This document shows, piece after piece, positions 34,165-43,117 of a DNA stretch of 64,000 nt. The stretch comes from CAZICM01 sp964537685 (GTDB taxonomy: Bacteria; Myxococcota_A; Polyangia; Polyangiales; Polyangiaceae). A program made the position numbers and the translations under genes. Position 1 is the stretch's first letter. Every line of letters starts with the position of its first letter. The notes under the pieces are model-generated. The model was given only the letters and a program-made list of their open reading frames with translations. It did not search any database and had not been told where the DNA came from. The DNA lies in NCBI GenBank assembly GCA_964537685.1, contig CAZICM010000041.1, positions 1 through 64,000 on the forward strand. Reading direction: 5' to 3'.

Positions 34165-35336
34165 CAGGGGGAACCTTCGGGCCGGATTAAGAGCGACATG
34201 CCAAGAACAAGGGCGGAGCCGATTTGGGCGTCGAGAAGCAATCCAATATGGGGATTCAAGTAAAGCCGGCTGAGAGATCCCAGATGTCCAAGCGGGCCGC
34301 CTCCAACGTTGTTCGATGGGAATCCAGCCGCGAATCCATCGTGCCGGTGGTCGTAATAGAGCATCGTTTCGCCCCGGGGAAATCCGCTGTGCCCGAGATA
34401 GATGCCAAAGGCAAAACGGCCCAGCAAAAGTTCGGATTCGGTGTCGGGCAATGCAAAATAGTGATTGCCTTCCAGAGCTGCGCCGACGGAGATTTCGGCA
34501 AAAGAGCCTTGAAGGGTGGGGCCGATATGGCGGAGGTCCAGTCTTCCGCTTAGGGCGAGTTCCCCAGTGCTAATGGCAAAACCATCGGAGGTATAGCGAT
34601 GATGGGTGAATGCGGTTTCTATGTCGAAATAGGACCCATCGGGAGCCCTCGAGGATGGGGATGTTTTGGATGAAGGCGTCGGACCGAAGAAGCGAAAACC
34701 ACCGAGTGCTCGAAAGCGGGTGTTTTGATCATCGAGGGCAAACCATGCCGATTGCTCGAGATGCAGCGAGCGATAGCGCACATCGAAGCCTTGGACCATG
34801 AAGGCGCGGAATCGAAATACCGGATTGTTGATGTACCGGAAGCCCAATTGAGCTTCAAACCAAGGCGGTTTAAAGAAAGGCGATCCCGTACCCTGAGCGG
34901 GGGCGATAACGCCGTAGAGATCGGCCAAGGCGGAAACCGTGAATAAGCCTGTGCCAATGATGGTGGTGTGAATGAGCGGGCCAATCAGTCTGCGGGTCGC
35001 GCCAAGGCCCGCGATTCCTGCAACGCCTGCGAGCATCATGCCGAAGCCCATGCCTTCCATGGCGAGAAGGCGCCGGGCTGTTTGAGGCTGCTGCGCGATG
35101 AAATGGCCTGTTCCGTGCACCAGGAGGCCGGGAAATAAAGAGCCGGCCGTCGCAAGGATGCGGCGTGGTGTTCCGATAGACGGCGGTGGTGGTTGAAGGT
35201 TTAACGCGGCAGAGGATGAAGCCGCGGCGGCGGGCTGGGGGGAAGTGGGGTTGTTGGGAGAGGCGTTTGCGTTCGGTGCCGCGCTGAGAAGAAAGGCGGC
35301 GAAAGTGCTCTGAAGAAAGAGAAATTCGAACTTCAA
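34164..35336 (-). CDS. Probable outer-membrane beta-barrel protein
   Basis: 390 residues. N-terminal signal (FAAFLLSAAPNANAS), Ala/Pro/Ser-rich segment, two hydrophobic stretches (MGFGMMLAGVAGIAGLG and TTIIGTGLFTVSALADLYG), then alternating strands rich in Tyr, Phe and Arg (FEAQLGFRYINNPVFRFRAF, LLGRFAFGIYLGHSG). It could be a barrel of about 10 strands. It is coupled to the phosphoesterase gene downstream and lies 32 bp after the DUF262 gene. Confidence 0.55.
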   Translation of the reverse strand: MKFEFLFLQSTFAAFLLSAAPNANASPNNPTSPQPAAAASSSAALNLQPPPPSIGTPRRILATAGSLFPGLLVHGTGHFIAQQPQTARRLLAMEGMGFGMMLAGVAGIAGLGATRRLIGPLIHTTIIGTGLFTVSALADLYGVIAPAQGTGSPFFKPPWFEAQLGFRYINNPVFRFRAFMVQGFDVRYRSLHLEQSAWFALDDQNTRFRALGGFRFFGPTPSSKTSPSSRAPDGSYFDIETAFTHHRYTSDGFAISTGELALSGRLDLRHIGPTLQGSFAEISVGAALEGNHYFALPDTESELLLGRFAFGIYLGHSGFPRGETMLYYDHRHDGFAAGFPSNNVGGGPLGHLGSLSRLYLNPHIGLLLDAQIGSALVLGMSLLIRPEGSP

Positions 35337-35368
35337 AGGCCGTTCTTTCGCCGCCTATCACGGCATGA

Positions 35369-37735
35369 TCAGTCGACGCCCCACTCGGCTTGCTTCTGGA
35401 AGTATTCCGCAACCATACCCTTTAGCGCCTGCTCGCGCAGGGTCAGGAAGGCGTCGTTATTGCCCGCCTTCAGGGCTTGTTGCGCTTCCAGCGTGATGCC
35501 ATGGGACTTCAGCACGGCTTCGCTCGTCGCATTGCTCAGGGCTTCCAGCAGCTTCGGAGGCGAAAGCCGGGGATGCAGAATGCGGTTCGAAAGCCCGCGC
35601 ATTCCCTTCACCGATGCCTGCGTGCCCGCGAAGATGGTCGGCACTTTGATTTCGGTGAACGCCGCAAAGACCGAATTCAATTGAACCGCTTCGTTCTTGG
35701 TCAGATCCATCGGCTTCAATGAAGCCAGCGCGCAGCATTGAAGACGGCTGCGGATATGACCGAGATTGAAGTTGTCGAGATCCATCACCTCGGGAGCGGC
35801 CTGCGTGGCCACCAGCTTCAGCATGCGCTGCGCCGAGCCCGTTTCATCGCCTTCCGTAATGCAATTCAGGTGCTTGTCCAGCGCCGCGGAGAAACCCTTG
35901 TGGGGCTCGCCCAGCACTTTGCGCCACAACCAGCGGCGGAGAAGCGTTCGGCTCTGATCGCCCGCGCCGGGGAAGACGTGGAAGAAGCGGCACACCACCG
36001 CCAATACGAGATTGTTGGCAAGCAATTTGATGTGGCCAACCGCGGCTTCATTCTGCAAGAAGGCAAATGCCTTGCGCACAGATTGATCCGTTGTGATTAG
36101 CGCATTCGCCAATTCAGCGGGCGAGAGCGTGGTTTTGGGATCGGCATGGGCCGGCAGCCGGTTGACAGCCTGGAGAATGTACAGCGTCTCGGTTTCGGGG
36201 ATGGTTCCAAAACCAAGCGTGGACAAGTTCTGCGCAAGCTGACGCACGTCTTGAGGCGCTTGAAGCGGTGCAGCCGGTGCTGCGGGCTTTGCCGCGGCGG
36301 CCTTCTTTGCAGCCGGCGCTTTCTTCGCTGCGGGGGCCTTGGGAGCCTTTGCCGCAGGTGCCGCTTTGGGGGCCTTGGGGGCTTTGGGAGCCTTGGGAGC
36401 CTTTGCGGCCGGTGCTTTCTTTGCGGCCGGTCCACGCTTCCCAGCAGGTTTCGCCGCAGGAGCCGCGGGGGCCGCTGCGGGAGCGGCAGCCGTTGCGGGG
36501 GCTTCCGGAGCTTTAGCGGCTTCGGGAGCTGCTGGGGCCACAGGAGCTGCCGGAGCTGCCACCGGAGCGGGCGCTGCCACCGGAGCGGGAGCCGCCGCCG
36601 GAGCGGGCGTTGCGGCCGGAGCGGGCGTTGCCGCAGCCGTCTTCTTCGCATTCTTCCTGGGAGCTTTTGCTACAGGCGCAGGCTTCGCCTTGGGCTTGGG
36701 ACCGGGCTTCTTCCTTTGCTTGACAACAGGAGCAGCCGGCGCCGCCGTTGCAGCGGGGGCAGCGGGCGCAGCAGGAGCAGCGGCCGGCGCGGGAGCGGCA
36801 GCAGGAGCAGCCGGCGCGGGAGCGGCAGCAGGAGCGGGAGCAGCGGCCGGCGCTTCAGCGGGCTTCGCTTCAGGCGCTTTTGCGGGCTCGGCTGCCTTCG
36901 GAGCTTCAGCGGGCTTAACTTCAGCCGCCTTTGCCGCCTTCTTTGCGGCCGGACCTTTCTTTGCCGTTTTCTTTGCAGCCGGACCACGCTTCCCGGCCGG
37001 TTTTGCGGCGGGCGCGGGAGCGGCAGCGGCAGCGGCAGCAGGAGCCGCGGCGGCAGGAGCAGCGGCGACGGGAGCGGGAGCAGGGGCGGCAGCAGGAGCT
37101 CCACCGGGCTGAACACGCGAGCGAATGCTCTGAACCGTCGCATTGTCATCGGTCTTGACAACGTAAGCCGCAAACTCGTACTCGCGGATACGCTTGCCAA
37201 TCTCGATAGCCCGGCGGATCACCTCGGGCTGCAGGCTTGACGTGGCATTGGAAAGCCAGCCGAGCAGCGCATTGGCGTCCAAGAGGCGCGAAAGCGGAAG
37301 CTTCAGAGAAGAGCTTGCCGCAGAGGCGCTCTCGTAGGTGAACGCTTCTTTGTCCAAATCGAACGCCAAAGTCCGGCCGGCGTCTTGCGCCGAGCCCAAC
37401 AAGGCATCGAGAACAGTGTTCAGCCGTTCATGACCGTCAACGACCAGCAAAGCATCGGCGCGAGCCGCGAGCTGTGTTCGCTGACCGCCAAGTTCGGCTG
37501 TCTGAGCGGGCGCCGCACCGGTTCGCAGGACGAGCGTTCCGATGGGATACCCTCGATAAATGCTATCCAGGAGCTCTAGACGGGCGCTGTCGGTCCACGG
37601 TGACGCCTTTTGGGGGCGTGGAATTCGCAGAGCGCCCTCTTGGGCGAGCCGGAGTAGTGTTTCGAGAGCAAAAGCCTTGATCTCAGGTCGGTTAGAAAGT
37701 TTAGGTGCCATTTCTTTCGGAGGGTTAGCCGTCAT
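35369..37735 (-). CDS. DUF262 (GmrSD N-terminal-like) protein split by an Ala/Pro/Lys-rich linker
   Basis: 788 residues in three parts. 1-212: first half of a DUF262/ParB-Srx-type domain (RPQKASPWTDSARLELLDSI, YPIGTLVL, VDGHERLNTV, IRSRVQPGG). 213-493: an extreme Ala/Pro/Lys linker with repeated PAGKRGPAAKK and KKPGPKPKAKP units, histone-H1- and AT-hook-like. 494-788: the helical second half (LANNLVLAVVCRFFHVFPG, LLRRWLWRKVLG). The usual DGQQR is DGHER and the RxNxxG loop is RVQPGG, so catalysis may be altered. No HNH/DUF1524 nuclease domain is present. Related proteins (GmrSD, SspE) act in defence; this one may be a DNA-binding derivative. Function is open. Confidence 0.75.
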   Translation of the reverse strand: MTANPPKEMAPKLSNRPEIKAFALETLLRLAQEGALRIPRPQKASPWTDSARLELLDSIYRGYPIGTLVLRTGAAPAQTAELGGQRTQLAARADALLVVDGHERLNTVLDALLGSAQDAGRTLAFDLDKEAFTYESASAASSSLKLPLSRLLDANALLGWLSNATSSLQPEVIRRAIEIGKRIREYEFAAYVVKTDDNATVQSIRSRVQPGGAPAAAPAPAPVAAAPAAAAPAAAAAAAPAPAAKPAGKRGPAAKKTAKKGPAAKKAAKAAEVKPAEAPKAAEPAKAPEAKPAEAPAAAPAPAAAPAPAAPAAAPAPAAAPAAPAAPAATAAPAAPVVKQRKKPGPKPKAKPAPVAKAPRKNAKKTAAATPAPAATPAPAAAPAPVAAPAPVAAPAAPVAPAAPEAAKAPEAPATAAAPAAAPAAPAAKPAGKRGPAAKKAPAAKAPKAPKAPKAPKAAPAAKAPKAPAAKKAPAAKKAAAAKPAAPAAPLQAPQDVRQLAQNLSTLGFGTIPETETLYILQAVNRLPAHADPKTTLSPAELANALITTDQSVRKAFAFLQNEAAVGHIKLLANNLVLAVVCRFFHVFPGAGDQSRTLLRRWLWRKVLGEPHKGFSAALDKHLNCITEGDETGSAQRMLKLVATQAAPEVMDLDNFNLGHIRSRLQCCALASLKPMDLTKNEAVQLNSVFAAFTEIKVPTIFAGTQASVKGMRGLSNRILHPRLSPPKLLEALSNATSEAVLKSHGITLEAQQALKAGNNDAFLTLREQALKGMVAEYFQKQAEWGVD

Positions 37736-38670
37736 GGTTGTGGACGATACCCTAGATCATCGCTTTGAGTAACGCCATAGGTCCTTGCAAGAAGGATCAA
37801 AAAAAAATGTTTTAATAGGTGCTATGATTCTGAAAAATAATGGCGAGACGCCGACCTTGCCCCCCAATATGATGATAAAAAACCCTATAAAAAAAGCTAA
37901 ATGAGCAAACGGTGCCCTGCTGGAATGGGTTGGGAGATTGGGGCTGACATGAGTAGATATTCTGCATAAAGGGACCTTGTGAAAAGGGCAATCCGAGACC
38001 TCGGAAGACGGGCCGCGCATAAATAAAATGAACGACGGTTGGAGAGAGCATCGGGGGCCTGTTGTGTCTCTCGCACGAAACAAAACAGCCTTGCGCTTGG
38101 GAGCTACAAAACGGCATTCGCGAGTGGGTGTGAGCGTGTCGCGAAAAGGCTTTTTTTATGGGGATCGGTTGCTTAACAGATGATCAGGGAGGCACATTAG
38201 ATGCTGTGTCGTGTGCGTACCTCTACATCATGTAAACGTAATGTGTTGTCACTGCAGGCATGCGTTCATCCAGCTTGCACCACACTGCGGCAAGGGAGCG
38301 CGCGCTGTTTAAATACAGTGCAGATCCAGCATCGAAATCCGGCCCATTGAGCGATTTGCCCAGGCAACTGGATCTGCCGAGCGGCGTGCCGTGCGTCCCT
38401 CCCCCACATCACACGCGGACAGATCGCCGCACAGGTTTGCCTTCATACCCTTCAAGAAACAACCAGCGCTCAAGGCGCTCTTCGGCGCGCGTTCTATGGC
38501 TTGAAAGAGGCTTTTTTCAGGCGTTTCGCTGACAACGGCGCCTATCGGTTCGAGACAGCGTCCGGGCTTCGGCGCGCCTCGCTGAACACCGCGCATCTGC
38601 ATAATGCCGAAGCTGCGCCATGCGAATCAGCCTGTTGAACCGGACTCCGTGTCCAGGCATAAGCAATCTC
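37736..38670. other. Long gene-free stretch
   Basis: About 0.9 kb between the divergent DUF262 gene and the propeller lipoprotein. Open frames here lack family motifs. The left part (37790-37890) is A/T-rich and may hold the DUF262 promoter. A hairpin with a T tract lies at 38117-38157 and could end an unannotated plus-strand RNA. No tRNA, tmRNA, RNase P or SRP RNA motif was found. Confidence 0.5.
38117..38157 (+). terminator. Possible intrinsic terminator with no upstream gene
   Basis: TTCGCGA (38117-38123) pairs with TCGCGAA (38139-38145) across a 15-base loop; AAAGGC and a run of seven T follow. The stem is short and the loop long, so the call is weak. No plus-strand gene lies upstream, hence a small RNA is one explanation. 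Confidence 0.3.
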
Positions 38671-40164
38671 ATGATCGATCGAGCTGTGCGGGCAGTTTCG
38701 TGCCTGTTTCTGATGCTTCTGCAAGGCGCATGCGGAAGCGCGCACGAGCGCCCTCAATTCGCGCAGCACACACCTTCTCCACATCAGGCATTGCTCGGCA
38801 CTGCCCATCCCTACACCTTGGAAAGCGCAGCCTGGGACGGAAGCTATATCGTCCTCTGCCAAGCCCGCCGGGATACCAATAAAGACGGCCAAATCAAAGT
38901 CTCGCTGGGCTTACACGGAGACACCTACGGCGATCAGTTGGAGCCCTATTTCATTCGAAAGAGCGGTCCGGGAGATCGCTTCGATGAGCTCATTGCCATC
39001 GGCGATCGCGATCGCTTTCTAATCGCCGTTCAAAGGCCGGATTTAAGGCTCATTGACACACACACGGGCGATTCGGCGATCTTGAGGGATGCCGATGTGG
39101 ATAACCGCGTGAAGGAAGCTCGCCTGCTTGATCCCAAACCCTCGGCACAGGCTGTGTTCGGCGTGCGCGGTGGGAAAATCGCCTATAAAAAGCGCAACAC
39201 CGAACAGATCGTCATTGGCATTGTCGATCTAAACACGCGCGAGGAAAAAGAAATCAGCGCGGGTCCCGGGGCGCTGGGCTCTTTTTTCTTCGATGCTTCT
39301 GAGCAGTGGCTCATCGTCGAGAAAGTCACCGAGGACACCAACAAAAACGGCCGAATCGAATTCCCCGCGAACTGGACGACCCTAGCACCCGACGCATGCC
39401 GCGGCCCTGTTTCGAGTTTTAGTGTGAGGCCCGGCCGGGGCGATGCGATCACGTTCTGGGCGCTATCCATTCAAAGCGGACAGCTCACCCAAACGCCGGA
39501 AGGCTGGGTCGACATGCTCGGCGAGCACATGCTGATCCGCAAACCCGATGACACATTGGCGGCGATCGCGTCCGATGGCACAGAAACCATCCTTGCGGGC
39601 CCCGAATGCGGAGCCCGTATCCGCTGGGCCGCGGACAACCCTCGACGCCTTCTTCTGGCCTGCAAAAAGACAAGCGAGCTTGTGTTCATCACCCCCGGCG
39701 GCACGCAGGTTTTAAAACAGCTTAAGCATGCGTCTCGTAGCGATGTGCTTCGTTGGCAACAAGGACCTCTCATTCGTTTGGAAGACAACGGCCTCGAGTT
39801 CTTGATCGACATCGAGAAGGGTCGGGTCCTTGAATTTTCGCCCGGTGAATACGCAGTTACGACTCATGACAAACACGTCCTCGTGATGTCGAAACAAAGC
39901 CTTGTGCTGATGGATGCAGAAACACAAACCCGCACACCCTTGCCTCTATCCAATCTTCCGAAGGACACCTACATGGAATGGAAAAGCGGCCCGATGGTGG
40001 CCATTGCGGGACATATCATCGATATGCAGCAAGGCCGCATCACCGGCCGTTATACAGCGCCCATACTGGGCATCGATTCACAGGGAAGGATCCTAAAAGC
40101 GGCGAATATTTTTGTATCGGGCTTCGAGCTTCCCCGAGGGCCGCTCTTTTGGGAAAAGCCTTAA
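38671..40164 (+). CDS. Beta-propeller lipoprotein with EF-hand-like loops
   Basis: 497 residues from the ATG at 38671, chosen because it opens directly into a signal peptide with lipobox LLQGACGS. The mature protein consists of repeated strand pairs suggesting a propeller (RLIDTHTGDSAIL, VIGIVDLNTREEKEI, VLMDAETQTRTPL). Two Asp/Asn-rich calcium-type loops are present: DTNKDGQIKV and DTNKNGRIEF. No catalytic motif. Probably an outer-membrane lipoprotein of a kind frequent in Myxococcota. Confidence 0.68.
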   Translation: MIDRAVRAVSCLFLMLLQGACGSAHERPQFAQHTPSPHQALLGTAHPYTLESAAWDGSYIVLCQARRDTNKDGQIKVSLGLHGDTYGDQLEPYFIRKSGPGDRFDELIAIGDRDRFLIAVQRPDLRLIDTHTGDSAILRDADVDNRVKEARLLDPKPSAQAVFGVRGGKIAYKKRNTEQIVIGIVDLNTREEKEISAGPGALGSFFFDASEQWLIVEKVTEDTNKNGRIEFPANWTTLAPDACRGPVSSFSVRPGRGDAITFWALSIQSGQLTQTPEGWVDMLGEHMLIRKPDDTLAAIASDGTETILAGPECGARIRWAADNPRRLLLACKKTSELVFITPGGTQVLKQLKHASRSDVLRWQQGPLIRLEDNGLEFLIDIEKGRVLEFSPGEYAVTTHDKHVLVMSKQSLVLMDAETQTRTPLPLSNLPKDTYMEWKSGPMVAIAGHIIDMQQGRITGRYTAPILGIDSQGRILKAANIFVSGFELPRGPLFWEKP

Positions 40165-40188
40165 TTTAAAGCTGTTTGGTGATGCGCT

Positions 40189-40818
40189 CTAGCGCGTAAC
40201 CCAGCGCAAAACAGCTTGCCGCCCCTGACCTCCAACCGTGGCCAAGTGGATCCAAAGAATCGCTAGATTCTCCAGCACCGCGGCATTGCGCAAAGGCCCC
40301 GCATCAATGGGCCTAAAACCACTGCTCGACGCGATCTCTGCCACTGCATTTTTCGCATCTTTGTCGTCGCCCGCCATCATCACATCCGCCGGTGCGCCGC
40401 CTACCTCGGGATTGGCATGAATCTCGGCGCCGAAACTATTAAAAGCCTTCACAACCCGGGCTTTGGGACACGCATGCGCAAGCGCCGCAGTCATCGAACC
40501 CTCGGCGGGCGGATTCCACACCGGCCCCTGCTCCCACCGGACCGGATTCACACAATCCACAAGCACCTTCCCGCTCAAGTCGCCCAGCGTTCCCGCCGCG
40601 CTTACGGCCGCCTGCGCGGGCACCGCCAAGAAAATGACATCCGCGCCCGCCGCCGCCTCCGCGCCCGCTGCAGCCCGCGCATTCGGCCCTGCGGACTTCA
40701 GCAAATCGGCGATCTCCTCCGGCCTCCTCGTCCCAAACACCACCGAATGCCCGGCTTGAGCAAAACGCGCACCTAAAGCGCCGCCCACCTTGCCCGTTCC
40801 AATCACAGCGATCTTCAT
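40189..40818 (-). CDS. NADP/F420-dependent oxidoreductase-like Rossmann protein
   Basis: About 209 residues. KIAVIGTGKVGGALGARFAQAGHSV is a canonical Rossmann start and VVFGTRRPEE is NADP-type. ADVIFLAVPAQA, KVLVDCVNPV and VVKAFNSFGAEI match the NADPH:F420 reductase-like/YqeC-type family. Start at 40818 chosen for GGAGCG at 8 bp; ATG 40824 is too close to it. It is divergent from the GST gene at 41039. Confidence 0.85.
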   Translation of the reverse strand: MKIAVIGTGKVGGALGARFAQAGHSVVFGTRRPEEIADLLKSAGPNARAAAGAEAAAGADVIFLAVPAQAAVSAAGTLGDLSGKVLVDCVNPVRWEQGPVWNPPAEGSMTAALAHACPKARVVKAFNSFGAEIHANPEVGGAPADVMMAGDDKDAKNAVAEIASSSGFRPIDAGPLRNAAVLENLAILWIHLATVGGQGRQAVLRWVTR

Positions 40819-41038
40819 GACCATTCGCTCCTAAATCCGTCTCAACCCCCGGTTCTCGATTGATCCCCGTGCACCACCATATCGGAGCCCGTTCGATGTT
40901 TCGCAAGACCAATTCCATGCAAGACTCGATTGCAGCGCGTGCAACAATCCGATCGGACTCGCCCCGCTTCCTGCATCCTGAAAACCAAACTGTTCAACGC
41001 TTTGTTTTTGGTTTAATTCACCAAGCGAGGAGCAGCGC

Positions 41039-41680
41039 ATGTACACCCTTCTGTACAATCCAGGCTGTGGATCAGCCATCATTGAAGCCGCCTTCGAGTG
41101 GACCGGATTGCCCTATCAAATGGAAGAAGTGGAGCCCTGGAAAGCCGGACCCACCCACGAACGCCTGCGTTCTGTCAACCCCTTAATGCAGGTGCCCACC
41201 CTTATCCTACCCGACCAATCCATCATGACCGAAAGCGCCGCGATGATCCTTCATCTCCACGACCGCGCGCCTCATGCCGGCCTCGTACCCGACGTTCACG
41301 ACGTACGCCGCCCCGCCTTCTTACGCTGGCTCATTTTCCTCGTCGCCGCGGTGTACCCCACCTTCACCTACGGCGATGTGCCCTCCCGCTATGTCAGCGG
41401 CGAAGAAGCCAAAAAAGAACTGCGGGAGTGCACCGACGCCCAGCGCATCGAACTCTACAAACAGCTTGAAGAAGCGGCGCACACTCCATGGTTTCTCGGA
41501 GAAAAACCGAGCGCAATCGATTTATACCTCGCCGTCATGACCCGCTGGCGCCCAGGCCGCGCCTTCTTTGAGCGAGAATTTCAACGTATTACATCCATTG
41601 CTCATGCAATTGAACGGGATGATCGTTTCGCGCCTGTCTTCGAGAGGAATTTTCCCGCCCAAACACCTGAAGAGGCATAG
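41039..41680 (+). CDS. Glutathione S-transferase
   Basis: 213 residues with the thioredoxin-like N-terminal domain (MYTLLYNPGCGSAIIEAAFE, NPLMQVPTLILPD with the cis-Pro, ESAAMILHL) and an all-helical C-terminal domain with the PSAIDLYLAVM capping motif. GAGGAGC precedes the ATG. GSTs conjugate glutathione to electrophiles or reduce peroxides. The GST at 58658 is a distant relative, not a close copy. Confidence 0.9.
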   Translation: MYTLLYNPGCGSAIIEAAFEWTGLPYQMEEVEPWKAGPTHERLRSVNPLMQVPTLILPDQSIMTESAAMILHLHDRAPHAGLVPDVHDVRRPAFLRWLIFLVAAVYPTFTYGDVPSRYVSGEEAKKELRECTDAQRIELYKQLEEAAHTPWFLGEKPSAIDLYLAVMTRWRPGRAFFEREFQRITSIAHAIERDDRFAPVFERNFPAQTPEEA

Positions 41681-41729
41681 TTTTATCGCATTGACAAACT
41701 ATACAATAAAATTTAAAATGAAATCAAAA

Positions 41730-43073
41730 TCAAGGATTAGAAAAGGCTGAAAGCCCGGCGCCGAGCACGGCTTTGGCAATCCCATCGAGTTCTTTTTCAT
41801 CGCCCACGAAATGAAACGTCCTATGCGAATGCGTCAGCGTCTCGCCCGGCTTTAGAGCGGCGCCCGGCGAACTCGTCTCCATTTCATAAAAGCCGCCCAG
41901 CGCAGGCTTCCCCGGCTCGGTCGGGCCATCGTTATAGCTATTGATCACATCCCCCTCGAAAGGATTCTTCTGCGTCTCCCACATACTATTCACATAACGC
42001 CCGCCCGCCTTGGGTTTGTCATATTGAACAATCGTCAGCAGCTTATCCGAGGCGCTATAGCTACCCAGCACATTCTTCGCCCGCTCCGGCGTCAAACCAA
42101 TTTTGCTCCTCAGCGAACCATCGCAGCGGAACACCAAAAACCCTTCCTTTTCATTCACGCGCAGCCGGTCCGCGGGCACCTTCCCAAAATAACTATCATT
42201 TACGATCGGCCCTTTTGCATTTTGATTGAATGGCACGAGCACATGCATATCGGAAGCCGGCGGAAACATCGCTAAAATCCAAACGGATACCAGCCCACTC
42301 TTTTCATTCCAAGCCTGCTTCCCCGTATTTTTAATTTTATTATCGCTCTCAAAGGCGACCCATTTCACCAAAGCGGCAAGCGAAGAAATACCCAAACGCT
42401 TTTCCAAATCCGCCTTGGCAATCAGTCCCACCCTCCGGCTGACCTCCATATCGAATTTCGTCCCGGAATGATTGCTCACCTGCATCGAACGCTGAAACGT
42501 CACACCCGCCGCATCCTTGGACGACACGGCCCACTCGCCCTCCTGAAACCCCGAAGGCGTCTGCCAATGCGTAAATTCAAAAGGCTTTCCAGGCGGAAAA
42601 TACAATCCAAATTGACCGCCCTCCGGCCCAAGCCAAAAACGATCCTCACCGCCATAATTATCAAATTGAGTGCCTGTTTTATTGTATTCAATAAAACCCC
42701 GGTTCACCCAGCCCAGGCTCCGCCCTTCCTTGGAGACGGCACTCGTCATCACCCTTCCCTGATATTTAGCCGAAACCAGAACCCGGCCGCCCTCTGGGCT
42801 TTCCAGAACGAGGACATCGCCAAAACGCTTTAAAAACGCGAGATCTTCATCAAAGGAGGCAGGCATTTTCTTTGGAGCTTCCGCTTGGGTTTGGGGTTTG
42901 CTTTGCGCGGCCTCCGACTCCGGTGCCGCCACCGACGAAGCCGCGGACACGGGCCGCGGGCTTGATGACGTACCTGTTATCGGCGCCTTTGGCTGCCCGG
43001 TTTGAGACTCCGGAGAATTACCGCAGGAAAGAAGAGCGAACAGAGCGAGCGGCCATAACGATCGGGTGCGCAT
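41730..43073 (-). CDS. DUF6786-like lipoprotein (probable sugar-binding/mutarotase-like fold)
   Basis: 447 residues. Lipobox LLSCGNS, a Ser/Pro/Ala spacer of about 50 residues, then a large beta-rich domain: VLVLESPEGGRVLVSAKYQGRVMTSA, NYGGEDRFWLGPEGGQFGLYF and THSHRTFHFVGDE. The order, with FWLGPEGGQ, resembles DUF6786 and galactose-mutarotase-like proteins. It is 44 bp downstream of the ABC permease gene and thus the last gene of the sugar operon; an extracytoplasmic sugar-related role is inferred. Confidence 0.65.
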   Translation of the reverse strand: MRTRSLWPLALFALLSCGNSPESQTGQPKAPITGTSSSPRPVSAASSVAAPESEAAQSKPQTQAEAPKKMPASFDEDLAFLKRFGDVLVLESPEGGRVLVSAKYQGRVMTSAVSKEGRSLGWVNRGFIEYNKTGTQFDNYGGEDRFWLGPEGGQFGLYFPPGKPFEFTHWQTPSGFQEGEWAVSSKDAAGVTFQRSMQVSNHSGTKFDMEVSRRVGLIAKADLEKRLGISSLAALVKWVAFESDNKIKNTGKQAWNEKSGLVSVWILAMFPPASDMHVLVPFNQNAKGPIVNDSYFGKVPADRLRVNEKEGFLVFRCDGSLRSKIGLTPERAKNVLGSYSASDKLLTIVQYDKPKAGGRYVNSMWETQKNPFEGDVINSYNDGPTEPGKPALGGFYEMETSSPGAALKPGETLTHSHRTFHFVGDEKELDGIAKAVLGAGLSAFSNP

Positions 43074-43117
43074 ACGCTCTGCCTATCGCAAACACAAGGC
43101 AAAAACAATCAATTCGT

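Noticed and set aside
36146..37240. Long plus-strand Gly/Arg/Ser- and Ala-rich open frames across the DUF262 gene
   Set aside because: They are antisense images of the Ala/Pro/Lys linker of the minus-strand gene, which has matching domains on both sides.
38117..38157. Terminator of a known small RNA such as 6S or SRP RNA
   Set aside because: No conserved core of these RNAs could be found upstream; kept only as a weak terminator.
38260..38602. Small ORFs in the gene-free region on both strands
   Set aside because: No ribosome binding site, no family motif, and amino-acid composition typical of chance frames.
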